Assembly (NCBI GenBank): GCA_015680685.1
Contig: MNCI01016470.1
Span: forward strand, 293,987-357,986
Length of the DNA: 64,000 nucleotides
Direction of reading: 5' to 3'
Origin: Gnetum montanum
Taxonomy: Eukaryota; Streptophyta; Gnetopsida; Gnetales; Gnetaceae
In this document: one piece after another, positions 35,321 through 46,289 of the stretch
How the letters are laid out: each line of letters starts with the position of its first letter
Numbering within the stretch: position 1 is the stretch's first letter
Position numbers and translations under genes: made by a program
The notes under the pieces: model-generated
Seen by the model: the letters and a program-made list of their open reading frames with translations, nothing else
What the model was told of the DNA's origin: nothing
The model's database searches: none

Positions 35321-35726
35321 TTAGGTTTCATTTATCCTCAAATGAATATATGTTCTCTATCTTTTTCCAACTCCAATGCTTTCGTTCATGATCTTGTGCT
35401 CCAATAATTTCATTTCTTCTTTGAACTTGAAGTTATTTCTTGCTTATTTTGAAAATAAGATATATGTGAGAAAGATTATATGGAAAATTAAATATTACTT
35501 TCTTGATACTTACTTCATATTCCAAGATAATGACAAAAGGTGAATTAAAGATTTATCAACCACTAATCACTAGTCCTGAACAAGATCACACAAAGTGCAA
35601 CTTGGATCTAGTTACCCAAGTGAATGCAAGGTAAATTCCTTTTTTCCAACTTACATTACCCTAGATATTTTATTAATCTAATTGAAATATAATTATAAAA
35701 TAAAATAATAAGATCATCAAATAAAA

Positions 35727-36941
35727 TTAAGAGTGAGATGATTCTTCATCTTGATCAACCTTATGAACTAATGGGAGTAATTGTAATTCTACCATAAGTG
35801 ATATATGATTAGATGGTCTTGTTCATGATGGCAAGCCTTGATCTTGATTCTTCTCAACTTCTTTAGAAATCAACTCTAGTACCTTGGTAACTTTAAAGAA
35901 TCGAGTATCATACCAATTATAATCTAAAGTCTCAATGAAGAATGTTATTGATCCATCTTCATTAATCATTGTAGAATAATTTGTAAACTATGGTTCTTGA
36001 TGAGTGCTATCCATCAAGATCATTTGTTCCTGACTTCTAGAGTCTGATTTATCTACTAAATATTTGAAGTAAGAAGAATATGCATTGGCTAATCGAATTG
36101 CATGCTAAATTAATGGAAACATCTTTTTCAAATTAGGTTCATCTTCCAAATATTCCTTTATAGATTCATATTTTAAGAATTGATAAACACTACTTCTGAC
36201 TTTTGCATTGAAGTCTCCACAAAGAATAAATGGAACTGGATTGGTACAACTTAGAAATAACTTCTTCTTCAAACTTTCTTCTATTTGCTTAATCAAGTAT
36301 GCTTCTTGACAAAGTCTAACATCTAAACATGTTGGTTTGGCAATTAAATATGTGTTAGTCATGCATACACATCTTCTTGATAAATGAACTTTTACAATCA
36401 TTGCTAGGGCTATGTGATTTTTCCAAAATCTTGACTGTTCTTTCTTTTCCATCACTTGAAGTTTTGGAATTTCAAAAATCATATTTTCTAAACTCCATTT
36501 AAATCTTTATATCAATTCAAACTTGGCTTCTTTATAAAAGATCACACAACCATCCATGTTGTGATTTCTGCTATAGGCTAATCTATACAGCTCAAAAGAA
36601 GAACTTCCATAAGAACCTTTTTGTTTATAAATACTATTGTATCCCATCTTTTCCAAATCTTGTTGGAATTGATATATAAATTTCCATGGTAAGACTTCTT
36701 GTAAGCATAAGACATCCACATCCAAATCTTCTAATTCTGCTAAAATGCATGGGTATCGATATTCGTGCCAATCCAAGGCCCATGATGGACATAGCGAATA
36801 TTATTTTTCACTCTCACTCACTAGGGATCTTGCAAGCATGTTGTATGTTGCAACTTTAATTTCTATTCTTGGATTCTTGTCTAGATCATTTCTCTTCATG
36901 AGTATCATATTCCTTGTCGAAACAACATTTTGAGTCTCCAT
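35727..36941 (-). pseudogene. CCR4/nocturnin-like nuclease retrocopy, disabled
   Basis: A 405-codon frame from ATG at 36941 to TAA at 35727, with five internal stops but no frameshift and no intron. Motifs of the endonuclease/exonuclease/phosphatase superfamily, CCR4-homolog branch: KVATYNMLA near the start, YPCILAELEDLDVDVLCLQEV (catalytic Glu; split here only for length as LDVDVLCLQEV), DGCVIFYKEAKFEL, NTYLIAKPTCLDVRLCQ, ILCGDFNA (catalytic Asp/Asn), TLDYNWY, and PSNHISLMVEL (SNH for the final SDH). Such proteins shorten mRNA poly(A) tails. Stops: TAA after SESEK, TAA after FELI, TAG after FPLI, TAG after QEP, TGA after GLPS. Plant CCR4 genes usually have many introns, so this looks like a reverse-transcribed copy. 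No poly(A) tail is seen. It sits between two matching LTRs. Confidence 0.85.
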
Positions 36942-37934
36942 GTTGTTTTTTCCTATGTTTTGATTGCAGAATGTATTAATATACCCTTTCTTGATGGTTG
37001 AAGACTATTCTATTTTCTTTTCAACTAATACATCAACTAATAATCAACTACATCAACTGAACAACTATATTATCTATTTTTATAATTATATTATCTAATT
37101 TTAGTAATATTTAATAGCATCATATAATAATATGTAGCTATATTATCTAATTTTGTTTATATATAATTACATTACCTAATTTTTAGTAATATTTAACTAT
37201 ATTATTTTTTATGACCTTTCTACCCCCCTTAAGAACACTAACTCTAGTAGTGTAACTAATAACATGCCATAGTGATCTTAAGACTATCTATAAGGGTGAT
37301 GTACTAAATCTTAAAGCCTAAAATGTTGAATTTATAATATCATTGATTTATAGGATGCCTAGATGATAAATATAACCTCACCATTAAGTTTAAAAGGGTG
37401 AAAAATGTTAGAAATGACTATTCATATGTTGAAAATGGACATCGTATGCTCAATTTGTGTGAAAATTAAACTTTTGAGGATCTTAAGGCACTATATCAGG
37501 CAAGGAGTAAAAACTAATTCTTGGGATTCCTTGGGATGAATTTGACTCACCATTGAACTTAGAAGTTGAAATCTATAGGAAAAAACTCTTCATTTACTGA
37601 AAAAGGTTTACGAAATTAAAAGTTATGGCTTCTGAAGTGTACATACTTTGGTGAGAAAAACAAGACTTCTCGAGAGGTCACCCATCCCACTTCTACTCCA
37701 AAGAAAGCATAATTGTGAAATTTTTTTCTCTGTTGCTACCATTGTGCCAAATTCTAATTTTGGAAACTATTTTCACAAATTCCTAATTTAAACTAACAAT
37801 TTAATAACAAAAATTTGAATTTTTTGTTAATTGATGGGAATTGAAAATTGTTTCATCAGTTGATGGACAATTGAAAATTTCTTATTATATAATAGGGAAT
37901 TTGTGGTTATAGGCTATGCTAGAGGCAATTATCA

Positions 37935-38095
37935 ATGGTGTTGGAGGTAGTGATGGGTGACATGAGAGGGAGTGATGGGTGGCATGAGGGGTAGTGATGG
38001 GTGGCATAGGAGGCAGTGATGGGTAGCATGGAGGGTAATAATGGGTGGTGCAAGAGGTGGTGATGGGTGGTGCAAGAGGTGGTGAAGGGTGATGT
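37935..38095. repeat. G-rich minisatellite, ~24-bp unit
   Basis: About seven imperfect units of the form agtgatgggtggcatgaggg, grading into gatgggtggtgcaagaggtg. Purine-rich on the plus strand. Open frames on either strand here are repeat artefacts. Confidence 0.85.
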
Positions 38096-38610
38096 GCACA
38101 ATAGGCAAGGCATTGTAAAGGGACGCAATGAAAGAGGGTGAGATGTGGTGTAGTGCAATGTGGTAGGTGTGGTTGGTAGGTGAGGCAAAGTTTGTAGGGC
38201 TACACAATGTGGTTGGTAGGCGAGGTGTGGTTCATAGGGATGCATGGCATGCTACAAGGCTACTCAAGTAGTAGGATTGCATGGGTGGTAGCGGGAGAGG
38301 CATTGCAATGCCCTTGGGCCTTACCTAAGGGTCAATCTTCTATAGTTGTGGCTGGGTGCAACCTTGCCATGGTTGGCTATAGGCCTTGTTGTGGCCTACT
38401 AGTGGCCTCACCATGGCTAGCCATAGGCGTGACAGTGGTTTGCCATGGCCAGCCCACAAAATTTTTTTTTATATTATATAAAAAAATATTTTTGGGGCAT
38501 GGTTTTAAACCTGAGACCTCCTATTCCCCATTTTTTTTAAAATTATATTATATTATATATATATTAATTTATGATATTCTTTAATTAATATTATTTTTTA
38601 AAAAATAATG

Positions 38611-38632
38611 ATATATATATATATATATATTA
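38611..38632. repeat. AT dinucleotide microsatellite
   Basis: An uninterrupted run of about ten AT/TA dinucleotides, with a shorter one at 38546-38564. The pair lies between two similar ~30-bp blocks ending gacctcc. Confidence 0.85.
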
Positions 38633-39399
38633 TGTATCTTTTTTTTTTCTAAATTAAAATTGAGGGCATAGGTTTGGATCCATGACCTCCCTTTTTATTA
38701 TTATTTTATTCCATCTTACCTCGACAGTTGACGTGGTGGTTTGATTGATGATAAGGTAAGGGTTTAGTATGGGTAAATGGAAATTTTGGGTTGATTCCTG
38801 ACCCTAAAATTTTGAATTTTTACCATTGGAATTGCCTTAAAAAGAACTACACATTGGACATAGTTTTACGGTTAAAAATGAAGTTGATTTTTTAGGAATT
38901 AAAAGAACCAAACTAGCCTATTTTGTTGAACTGACATTTCTAGGGTAACATATGGTAACTTGGAATATTCTAGATTACTTGGATAGTGAATTTCAACAAA
39001 ACAAGATCAATTTAGGTCATGGTTACTAACTTTCTTGAAAGAAATTTAACAATGACCCTAATTGATTAATAATTATGGTATTAAGATGGGTAAGAGTTAC
39101 CTAGATTGGTGTATCATTATCTTACTAACATCTCTTGTAATTGATGAATTTTGATGAGGTGTGATGAAATCTTCATCTGTTAATGACATCCATGAAATAA
39201 ACTTTGTTGGTTGCTAGGATCTAGATGCTTGATCCATTGTTTGTGAAGTCAATGGAAAGATATCTTTTGACTTGCATCATAAACATATGGTACATCTAGT
39301 GATGATCAATGGATTTCCATGTTTTGTGGCTTCAAGGTTCATCATCTAATTCATGTTGTAGTTGGCCCATGATTTTGAATTGTCCTTGGGTCATGGTTT

Positions 39400-39411
39400 G
39401 CTCTGATACTA
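39400..39411 (-). other. Primer-binding site, initiator tRNA-Met type (unit 1)
   Basis: Minus strand TAGTATCAGAGC, two bases after the LTR end. It differs from the standard TGGTATCAGAGC at one base. The duplicated copy is at 40633-40644 (TGGTATCAGATC). Confidence 0.82.
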
Positions 39412-39413
39412 GT

Positions 39414-40018
39414 TGTAACATCTTGTCCTCAAATTTCATGGAAAACATCAAATATATGATATATTAGACATTATGCATATAAAGAAAATATACCAAATGC
39501 AAAATATAAGTGATATTCAACATTATGTATACAAGAAATAATATTAAAAATGTAGAAAGAGAAATAAAAGAAAGCTTTATTGATATGGAGTAGCGTATAT
39601 GAATTGTGCTCTAAGAGTGTTCCTTGGGGTTTTCTTCCTTTGGCATCTATCCTTTAGAGGCAATCTATCACTACCACCATGATTAGGCCTATGACCTGGC
39701 CAAAAGGGATGGCCAATTCACTTCTTGTTCCACTTCACCCTACTTCCTGTGACTTGCCTATATTGGCTCTGCCACCCCATGACTTGTGTGTACCGGCTCC
39801 GCCATTCAATGTTGGCATGACCTCTAACCCCAGGTATAAATGCCTTAGGGCAATCTCCCAATAGTTACATTAAGAGAAACATTTGTTATTATAACATGTC
39901 CTTTCAGGTCTTAATGACAACTACCCTTTTGGGTCTTGTTAATATAACAATAACACTTGTTATGAAGAGACACCATCTGCATTAGTCAATAACATCATTT
40001 GGGAATGGGGATGTGACA
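39414..40018 (-). repeat. Family B LTR, 5' copy (unit 1)
   Basis: 605 bp. Minus strand starts TGTCACATCCCC and ends GATGTTACA. Followed on the minus strand by a primer-binding site, so it is the 5' LTR of the element ending at 34705. Close to the copies at 34705-35309 and 40647-41247. Confidence 0.88.
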
Positions 40019-40403
40019 TATGAGAAGCCACCTATCTTTAGGCATGGATAACATGCCTTTCTAGTGGGATTCCCTTCTTCCCCTACAACCCTCTCCCCTC
40101 ATAAAAGAAATTTTATCCTATGCATTGATTATGTTTTACTATGTTGACCTTACAAGAGGACTACCTTTAAGCATGGGTGGCATGTCTTTCCAGTGACATG
40201 ATAAGGAAACACTTATTGTACTCATACTTCCTTTTTCATTATAATTCAAGAAAATAATAGAATCTTAACAACATGATAAAACTTATAATAGTAGTCATAG
40301 ATAATTCACAGATCCTCTTGATGTCACACCCTTTTCATTCCAACTTAGTTCTTTACTTTTCTATCTAGGCATAATGATCATAGGTTTATTTTAGTTTTAT
40401 TAG

Positions 40404-40497
40404 TGATGAGTCATGAATTTACTGACAGCCGCAATAACGCACCCACAATATCGCACCCGCGATATCGCATCCCCGGTTTGACAGTCGATGCGATATC
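40404..40497 (+). repeat. Truncated Athila-like LTR start at the duplication joint
   Basis: The first ~94 bp of the LTR found complete at 41634. Preceded by attag (40399-40403), and ends abruptly at the gatatc junction. Contains the palindrome GCGATATCGC. Confidence 0.87.
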
Positions 40498-40646
40498 TTC
40501 TGACTTGCATCATAAACATATGGTGCATCTAGTGATGATCAATGGATTTCCATGTGTTTTGGCTTCAAGGTTCATCATCTAATTCATGTTGTAGTTGGCC
40601 CATGATTTTGAATGGTCCTTGGGTCATGGTTTGATCTGATACCAAT

Positions 40647-41247
40647 TGTAACATATTGTCCTCGAATGTCATGGAAAACATCAAATATATGATATATTAG
40701 ACATTATGCGTACAAAGAAAATATACCAAATTCAAAATATAAGTGATATTCAACATTATGTATAAAGGAAATAATATGAAAAATGTAGAAAGAGAAATAA
40801 AAGAATGCTTTATTGAGAGTAGCGTATATGAATTGTGCTCTAACGGTGTTCCTTGGGCTTTTCTTCCTTTGGCATCTATCCTTTAGAGGTAATATAGCAC
40901 TACCACCATGATTAGGCATATGACCCAGCCAAAAGGAATGGCCAATTCACTTATTGTTCCACTTCACCCTACTTCTTGTGACTTTCCTATATTGGCTCTG
41001 CCACCCCATGACTTGTGTGTACCGGCTCCACCATTCCATGCTAGCACAACCTCTAACCCTAGGTATAAATGCCTTAGGGAAACCTCCCAATAGTTACCTT
41101 AATAGAAACATTTGTTATTATAACATGCCCTTTCAGGTCTCAATTACAACTACCCTTTCGGGTCTTGTTAAGATAACAATAACACTTGTTATGAAGAGAT
41201 GCTATATTCATTAGTCAATAACATCATTCAGGAATGGGGATGTGACA
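40647..41247 (-). repeat. Family B LTR, duplicated 5' copy (unit 2)
   Basis: About 601 bp, colinear with 39414-40018 and followed on the minus strand by the primer-binding site at 40644-40633. It exists because of the tandem duplication, not a separate insertion, since its flanks are duplicated too. Confidence 0.87.
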
Positions 41248-41633
41248 TATGAGAAGCCACCTATCTTTAGGCATGGATAACATGTCTTTCTAGTGGGATT
41301 CCCTTCTTCCCCTACAACCCTCTCCCCTCATAAAAGAAATTTTATCCTATGCATTTCTTATGTTTTACTATGTTGACCTTACAAGGGGACTACCTTTAAG
41401 CATGGGTGGCATGTCTTTCTAGTGACATGGTAAGGCAACACTTATTGTACTCATACTTCCATTTTTCATTATAATTCAAGAAAATAATAGAATCTTAACA
41501 ACATGATAAAACTTATAATAGTAGTCATCTAGAATTCACAAATCCTCTTGATATCACACTCTTTTCATTCCAACTTGGTTCTTTACTTTTATATCTAGGC
41601 ATAATGATCATAGGTTTATTTTAGTTTTAGTAG

Positions 41634-42523
41634 TGATGAGTCATGAATTTGCTGACAGCCACGATAACACATCGAGAATAACACACCCATAATATTGCAC
41701 CCACGATATCACATCCCCAATTTCACAGCCGACGCGATATCACATCCTTCCCTGCGATATCGTGTATGCAATATTGTAGCCCGCTGCCACTTTTATAAAT
41801 AAGAGGCGGCTCTCCCTTGTTTCTCCACTTAGATTTAGACCCTTAGCTAGACTCTTGCAGTTTTATCATTCCAGAGTTAGAATATTTCCCAGTGTATGCC
41901 CACAGTGTGGTGAATGTAAGTGTATGGCATCCTTATTTGAGTGTGACGTACTTGGACACGCACATGACCAGAAATAAAGATCGAGATTACTTCATCATTA
42001 TAGCATTCATTTAGATTAATTATTTATTTAATTGTTATTTAATGCTTTCCTAGTTAATCCCTTCTCACCCTTAAACTCATGTTAAACACAAAATGAGTAC
42101 AACTTGATTACAAGCATTTAAGTGTGACTACTTGGTAACCCAATAGCGTACCTAGGATCTGTGCTTGGTAATCCTAGTGGTAGTCATGCACAAAGTCCAA
42201 AATGTGTATGGATAATCAAGGAACTGATGTTCATCGCACTTCAGCTAGTTAGATTCTCTCTCACCCTTTCTCTCTTAGCTTAGTTAATCTTATTTCTGAT
42301 CATACCCAGGAGTAGCATTAGGTTAGAACCACATCATACACCTCACTCTAGACTAAACCATACGTGATAAAGGTAATACTAGTCTAGGTGGAAAGATAGC
42401 GAACTGCGACCTAAGGCTAACTATCTAGATGCCACAACTAGTCCGTCTGCAGAGTTTGACCAGATCATGTGTGTAATGCTCGTATTCATATGATTGAGTG
42501 TAGGGGTACCTCGTCACTCATCA
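41634..42523 (+). repeat. Solo LTR, Athila-like
   Basis: 890 bp, TGATGAG...CTCATCA, with no primer site after it and no polypurine tract before it. U3 carries several copies of a cacgatatcacatcc-type motif and CpG-rich GCGATATC. TATA box TTTATAAATAAGAG at about 41790. The 3' end ggggtacctcgtcactcatca-type block is shared with 15590-15610. The right flank is attag (42524-42528); the left flank is agtag here but attag in the duplicated copy (40399-40403), giving a 5-bp target duplication. Solo LTRs arise by LTR-LTR recombination. Confidence 0.87.
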
Positions 42524-42528
42524 ATTAG

Positions 42529-42899
42529 GAAAGGAGCATCATTATGATCATGGGAAGAACATCTTATTATTAGAAATGAGTGGATGAATAATGTGCTCTC
42601 ACTATATATAGAATCATTCCTTCCATTATTTGATAATATAGGGTAACTTTCACATTATTAAGACTACATCTTACTTTATACCTTTGCACTTTATTGGAAA
42701 ATTAACAAAAATATGTATAAGAAAAATGATAAAAAATCAAATAAAAAATATAAGAAAGGAAAAATAAAGAAATAATTTAAAAGATATTAAGAAATATAGA
42801 ATGATTAAGAAATGAGAAAAGTACAAAAGAATAGGAAAGATATAAAGAATATAAAAAAGTAGTAAAAAATGAAGAAGAAACGTTCAATGTCTAAGTATT
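42529..42899. other. Spacer, nothing recognised
   Basis: AT-rich with an A-rich run at 42710-42890; no coding or repeat identity. Confidence 0.45.
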
Positions 42900-44095
42900 A
42901 GATTGAACACCCCCATGAATATTATTAAAAATAGCTAACCAAAAGATGGAATGGGTTGAAGATGGTTTGGTGGACAAGGTAGAATCCCTAGAGAAGTTGG
43001 GATGTTCATAGAATGGTTTGACTTGCTAAATATTGATCAAGATAAGCTTGTGTGAACTAGTTGGATGATAGATCTACATGGTGCTTGATTGGTATGTTGT
43101 GTGGATAATATAGGATCATTTCCATGAAGTTTCCAACTTAGCCTTTTGTGGCACATGATTGGGATTATAGTAAAGCACTCTATTTCTTGGCTATATTGAC
43201 ACTTGCCATATTCTTGCATCATGCTTATATTTGGAGTATTTCTTATGTATCTCATTACTCATTAGAGCTACAAGTCTATTTTCCTCTAGAAGGTTAAGGT
43301 TCATAAGACATTCTTTTTGAGCTAAGTTTAGATCTAGGTCAATTTTACTAGTAGTAGATAAGGTTTTTAGCTCTAATTGGATTGGTAGTATGGGAATTTT
43401 TTCATAAAATAACTCATAAGGCAAGTATATTGTTAGAAGTTTTCATGTGGTTTTGTATGCCCATATAGCATCATTCAACTTAGTGCTCTAATTATTTCAA
43501 AATTGACTAACTATTCTAGTTAATATTCTAGTAATTTCTTAGTTAGTTACTTCTACTTGATCATTTTCTTAGGGAAGGTATGGTGTAGTTAGTTTGTGCT
43601 TCACCCTAAGTTGTTACATTAGCTTCTTGAATATAGCTCATATGAAATGCATTTCATTATCAGATCTAAGCATACATGGTACTTCAAACCTATTTACCAT
43701 GTGTTGTTGAAAGAATTTAGTATTTGTATTAGCTATGCAATCTTTGACTACAGTTACTTCTACCCATTTCATGTAATAATCAGTTGTCACTATAATTTAT
43801 GATTTTTTATTGGACATTGGTGTAATGGATCCCATAAAATCAATTCCTCAAATGTTAGATGGCTCTAGTGGCTAGATCCATCATTGTGGCTCTTCATTTT
43901 TGACCATTATTCCTCCATCACATTGACATCTTTCACAAGACTAAGTGAACTTGTGGGCGTTCTTGAATATGATAAGCTAGAATTAGCCTACCATCATCAG
44001 CTTCAATGCTATCCTATGTCCTACATAATGACCAACACATGGTCCCTCATGAGCATTTTGCAATAATTAGTCAACAAGAACAACCTCTAGTGGCC
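42900..44095 (-). pseudogene. Athila-like integrase and pol tail relic
   Basis: Minus-strand frames match the plus-strand integrase at 8580-9240: GIDFMGSITPMSNKK, DYYMKWVEVTVV, RFEVPCMLRSDNEMHF, HKLTTPYLP, NDQVEVTN, then LPYELFYEKIPILPIQLEL and EENRLVALMSNEIHKKYSKYKH. Here the central Asp of the catalytic triad is kept (RSDNE), unlike the plus-strand copy, but TAG/TAA/TGA stops break it. No protease or RT precedes it: only about 500 bp separate it from the primer-binding site at 44605-44622, so gag, PR and RT are deleted. Belongs with the minus-strand LTR at 44624. Confidence 0.8.
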
Positions 44096-44604
44096 TTCAC
44101 AACACAACAACACCACTTAGCTTAGCTCCAACTCACCTTCAACAAGTGTCGTTAGCAAAATGCATTTTTTTGTACCCCATTTTTGCCCCAAAATTGTAAC
44201 TATGCTTCACCTCATGCAAGAGCATGGAGAGCGTAGTCCCATAGAGTGTATTCTCTGAGTTTCATTTTTTTAATACCTTGTAGTCTTCTTAGCACAAACA
44301 TGTAGTTGGTAGCATAGCCATGATCCCACAGTCTCACAGATTCTAGTAGAGCACAACAAAGCATAACACCACCAACCCAGTGGAGAGCATAGTTTCAACC
44401 ATCCTCTCCACCACGTGACAACCATCCCACATTTTTCGCTAACCCTAGGCCTATAAATACCAATGCCCTCAAAGTTTTTAGGCCTATAATAACAATGTGA
44501 TGTAAATATTGTTATTATTTAGAATGATTGCAACTTTAAGGTTCAATCCAACGATGTTGAATAATTTTCACTAAGTCCTAGATAGTGCATGTAGCTAACA
44601 AAAG
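44096..44604. other. Region with TATA-like LTR features, unassigned
   Basis: Contains phrases such as ggagagcgtagtccc, gtggagagcatagt and a TATA-like CCTATAAATACC (about 44449). Similar phrases (gtggagagcgtagtcac, actatgctc) recur in the inverted-repeat element at 61226-62688, suggesting a shared, unidentified LTR or repeat family. Confidence 0.4.
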
Positions 44605-44622
44605 TCCATAACAATGGCACTA
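44605..44622 (-). other. Primer-binding site, tRNA-Asp type
   Basis: Minus strand TAGTGCCATTGTTATGGA, one base after the LTR terminus. A decayed form of TGGCGCCGTTGCCGGGGA, like the site at 2910-2927. Confidence 0.7.
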
Positions 44623-44623
44623 A

Positions 44624-45436
44624 TGATGAGCAACGAGTATACCTTACACCCAACCATACAAATCACTAGTGTCCACTAAGTAATCTAATCGAATTCCATA
44701 GAATTTAGGTTTCTAAGTACACTAGTTCTAAGAGATGAATCTAACCATTACTATTGTTGTCTTCCTAGTTCCACTTGTGAGGTGCAAGTGTATGGTTAAG
44801 TGTAACTGAGGCATATGATTTTTATCATTTTATCATTTATGAATTAATTCATCTAAGAAAAAGAATAAAGTAATTAAATGTTTAAATAATTTAATAACTA
44901 GCTAATATTTAGCTAACCCTAACATAAGCATCCATTCCCACTTTTTGTACACATCCTAAACACATTATAGCACCACTAAGTTACCATGCGTTCGGTGCTA
45001 CTAGGATTACCAAGCATTAAGTGTATGCTCAAGGTGGTCACACTTATGTATGTTATTTAACTAATATTAATTAATTACTTAAAAATTAAATTAAATTGAA
45101 TGAATATTAAATGCATAAGAAAATAATTAATGTGTTCTAAGTGTTGCAAGGTTTTATCAAAAAAGCTCATCTTTATTATTGTTCACATTGAAGTGCTTAG
45201 CTACAATAGTGCTCAAATAAAGATCCATACACTTCTTTGACTCCTACTATGGACACTCAAAAATAATCTAACTTTCAAAGGAAAAAACTACAAGATCTTC
45301 ACTAAAACTATGAAAATATTACCATAAATGTGGTGGGTAGGTCCACATTTATAGGAAAAAATAGAAGGTCCCATCAATGGGTCAAACCCCACATTGATGA
45401 GATCCCATTGACATGGTTCAACAATGTGACTCATCA
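44624..45436 (-). repeat. 5' LTR of a deleted Athila-like element
   Basis: 813 bp, minus strand TGATGAGTCACATTG...CGTTGCTCATCA. U3 has caatggg/catcaatg blocks and a TATA box CCTATAAATGTGG at about 45345-45355. A primer-binding site follows, so it is a 5' LTR. Internal ggttaccaag/cttggtaatc landmarks are shared with the other family members. Confidence 0.84.
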
Positions 45437-46289
45437 CTAGTCATGCTTCCTTTGATCATATACTCCAACTCTTGTAGGATCCTTTCAATTATCATCATTT
45501 TATAGTCATAAATTTTGAAAGGTCTAGAAGCTATAGTGGGAGCAATGTGCTCATCATCATTATCACTCCATATTGATTAAGAAGTTTTAACATCCTTAAT
45601 ATGTAGTAAACTTACTAGAAGAGGAGGAATGCCAACCAAATCTAGGCACCTAGAAACATTAGATATGGTTCTTCCAAAAGTTCCAGTTTCCTTAAAAATT
45701 AAGCAAATATCCTTCTTGATGGATTACCTTTCTTGTACTTTAATTGATTTGGAGCATGCTAGTTGTGATGGAACTTCATTGAAAGGAAGAGCTCGAGATG
45801 TATATGGAATTGCTATATCAATCTAGAGAGTGCCTCTCTTCTCTAAATATTCTTTAAGACTCTTCATACCCTTGATAATGCAAAAATCTATAATAAGCAT
45901 ACCAACATACCAAACAAGCATGCTAATCAAGAGAGAATGACCATGTGTTTGCAAATGAGAGAACATGGTTAGTATGTCTCTAGATAAGAGAAATGCTAGC
46001 TTAATATTCTACCTTATTAACATACAATAAATAAAAAATGTGTGCAACATAAGAGCATAATCATAATGACCTTCATGAAGAATAATGTTGTATAATAGAA
46101 TCAAAAAAATTGTGGATTCATGTTGAGACACCTTGGACCTATATACTTGACTTTTCTCAAGAAAACTAGCTTCCCAAATAAGGCATCATAGAAATCATGA
46201 TAAGTGATAAGTAAAACATAATTCTTAAAGATATCATCAAATGACATGAACCACAAATGATTAAATTTATCATTTTAAATACTAAAAAA
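45437..46289. repeat. Segment with a repeat shared with 54828-54970
   Basis: 45444-45585 matches 54828-54970 in the same orientation (gtaggatcctt, aattatcatcat, tgctcatcatcat, tcactc...atattgatt/atattcatt...gaagttt). The match stops at the base where the LTR at 54971 begins. The remaining sequence has only a weak 65-codon frame (45629-45826) that I do not recognise. Confidence 0.6.

Larger units (their letters stand above)
36942..39399. other. Non-coding interior of the family B element
   Basis: 37050-37215 has repeated 'tatattatctaatttt...agtaatattta' segments. At 37217-37238 an antisense polypurine-like run (tctaccccccttaag) resembles a chromovirus 3' end and may mark another nested remnant. 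38090-38460 is relatively G-rich with only low-complexity frames. 38500-38700 has two similar blocks (ggcatggttttaaacctgagacctcc and ggcataggtttggatcc...gacctccc, each shortened here) around an AT microsatellite. Confidence 0.5.
34705..40018 (-). mobile_element. LTR element carrying a nuclease retrocopy, no gag-pol
   Basis: Minus-strand element bounded by two 605-bp LTRs: 5' LTR 40018-39414, 3' LTR 35309-34705. Primer-binding site TAGTATCAGAGC (39411-39400) follows the 5' LTR and resembles the initiator tRNA-Met site TGGTATCAGAGC. Polypurine tract gggaggtagat (35320-35310) precedes the 3' LTR. Flanking pentamers tataa (34700-34704) and tatga (40019-40023) may be a decayed target duplication. 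The interior has no recognisable gag or pol; instead it holds an intronless nuclease pseudogene (35727-36941), AT-rich repeats, a G-rich minisatellite and TA repeats. It would need enzymes in trans. Confidence 0.68.
39259..41735. repeat. Tandem duplication of ~1.24 kb
   Basis: Unit 1 is 39259-40491, unit 2 is 40492-41735. Each contains, in order, gatatctt(t/c)tgacttgcatc, the primer-binding region, a family B LTR, a ~385-bp flank (tatgagaagccacc...) and the first ~90 bp of an Athila-like LTR. The hexamer gatatc is found at the left edge (39259), the unit junction (40492) and the equivalent point in the full LTR (41736), so it is the breakpoint microhomology. Confidence 0.9.

Noticed and set aside
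36745-36933. 62-codon plus-strand frame
   Set aside because: Antisense to the nuclease pseudogene.
35727-36941. Functional CCR4-like gene
   Set aside because: Five in-frame stops, and no intron or promoter evidence; called a retrocopy instead.
37919-38245. Overlapping minus-strand frames of 91 and 108 codons rich in Pro, His, Thr and Ser
   Set aside because: Translations of the minisatellite; repetitive in two frames at once.
38207-38584. 125-codon plus-strand frame
   Set aside because: Low-complexity G-rich DNA without domain or conserved copy.
38484-38690. tRNA-like text (ggttttaaacctgagacctcc and its neighbour)
   Set aside because: No cloverleaf could be formed; similar phrases are common in plant repeats.
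43884-44066. 60-codon plus-strand frame
   Set aside because: Antisense to the minus-strand integrase relic and its flank.
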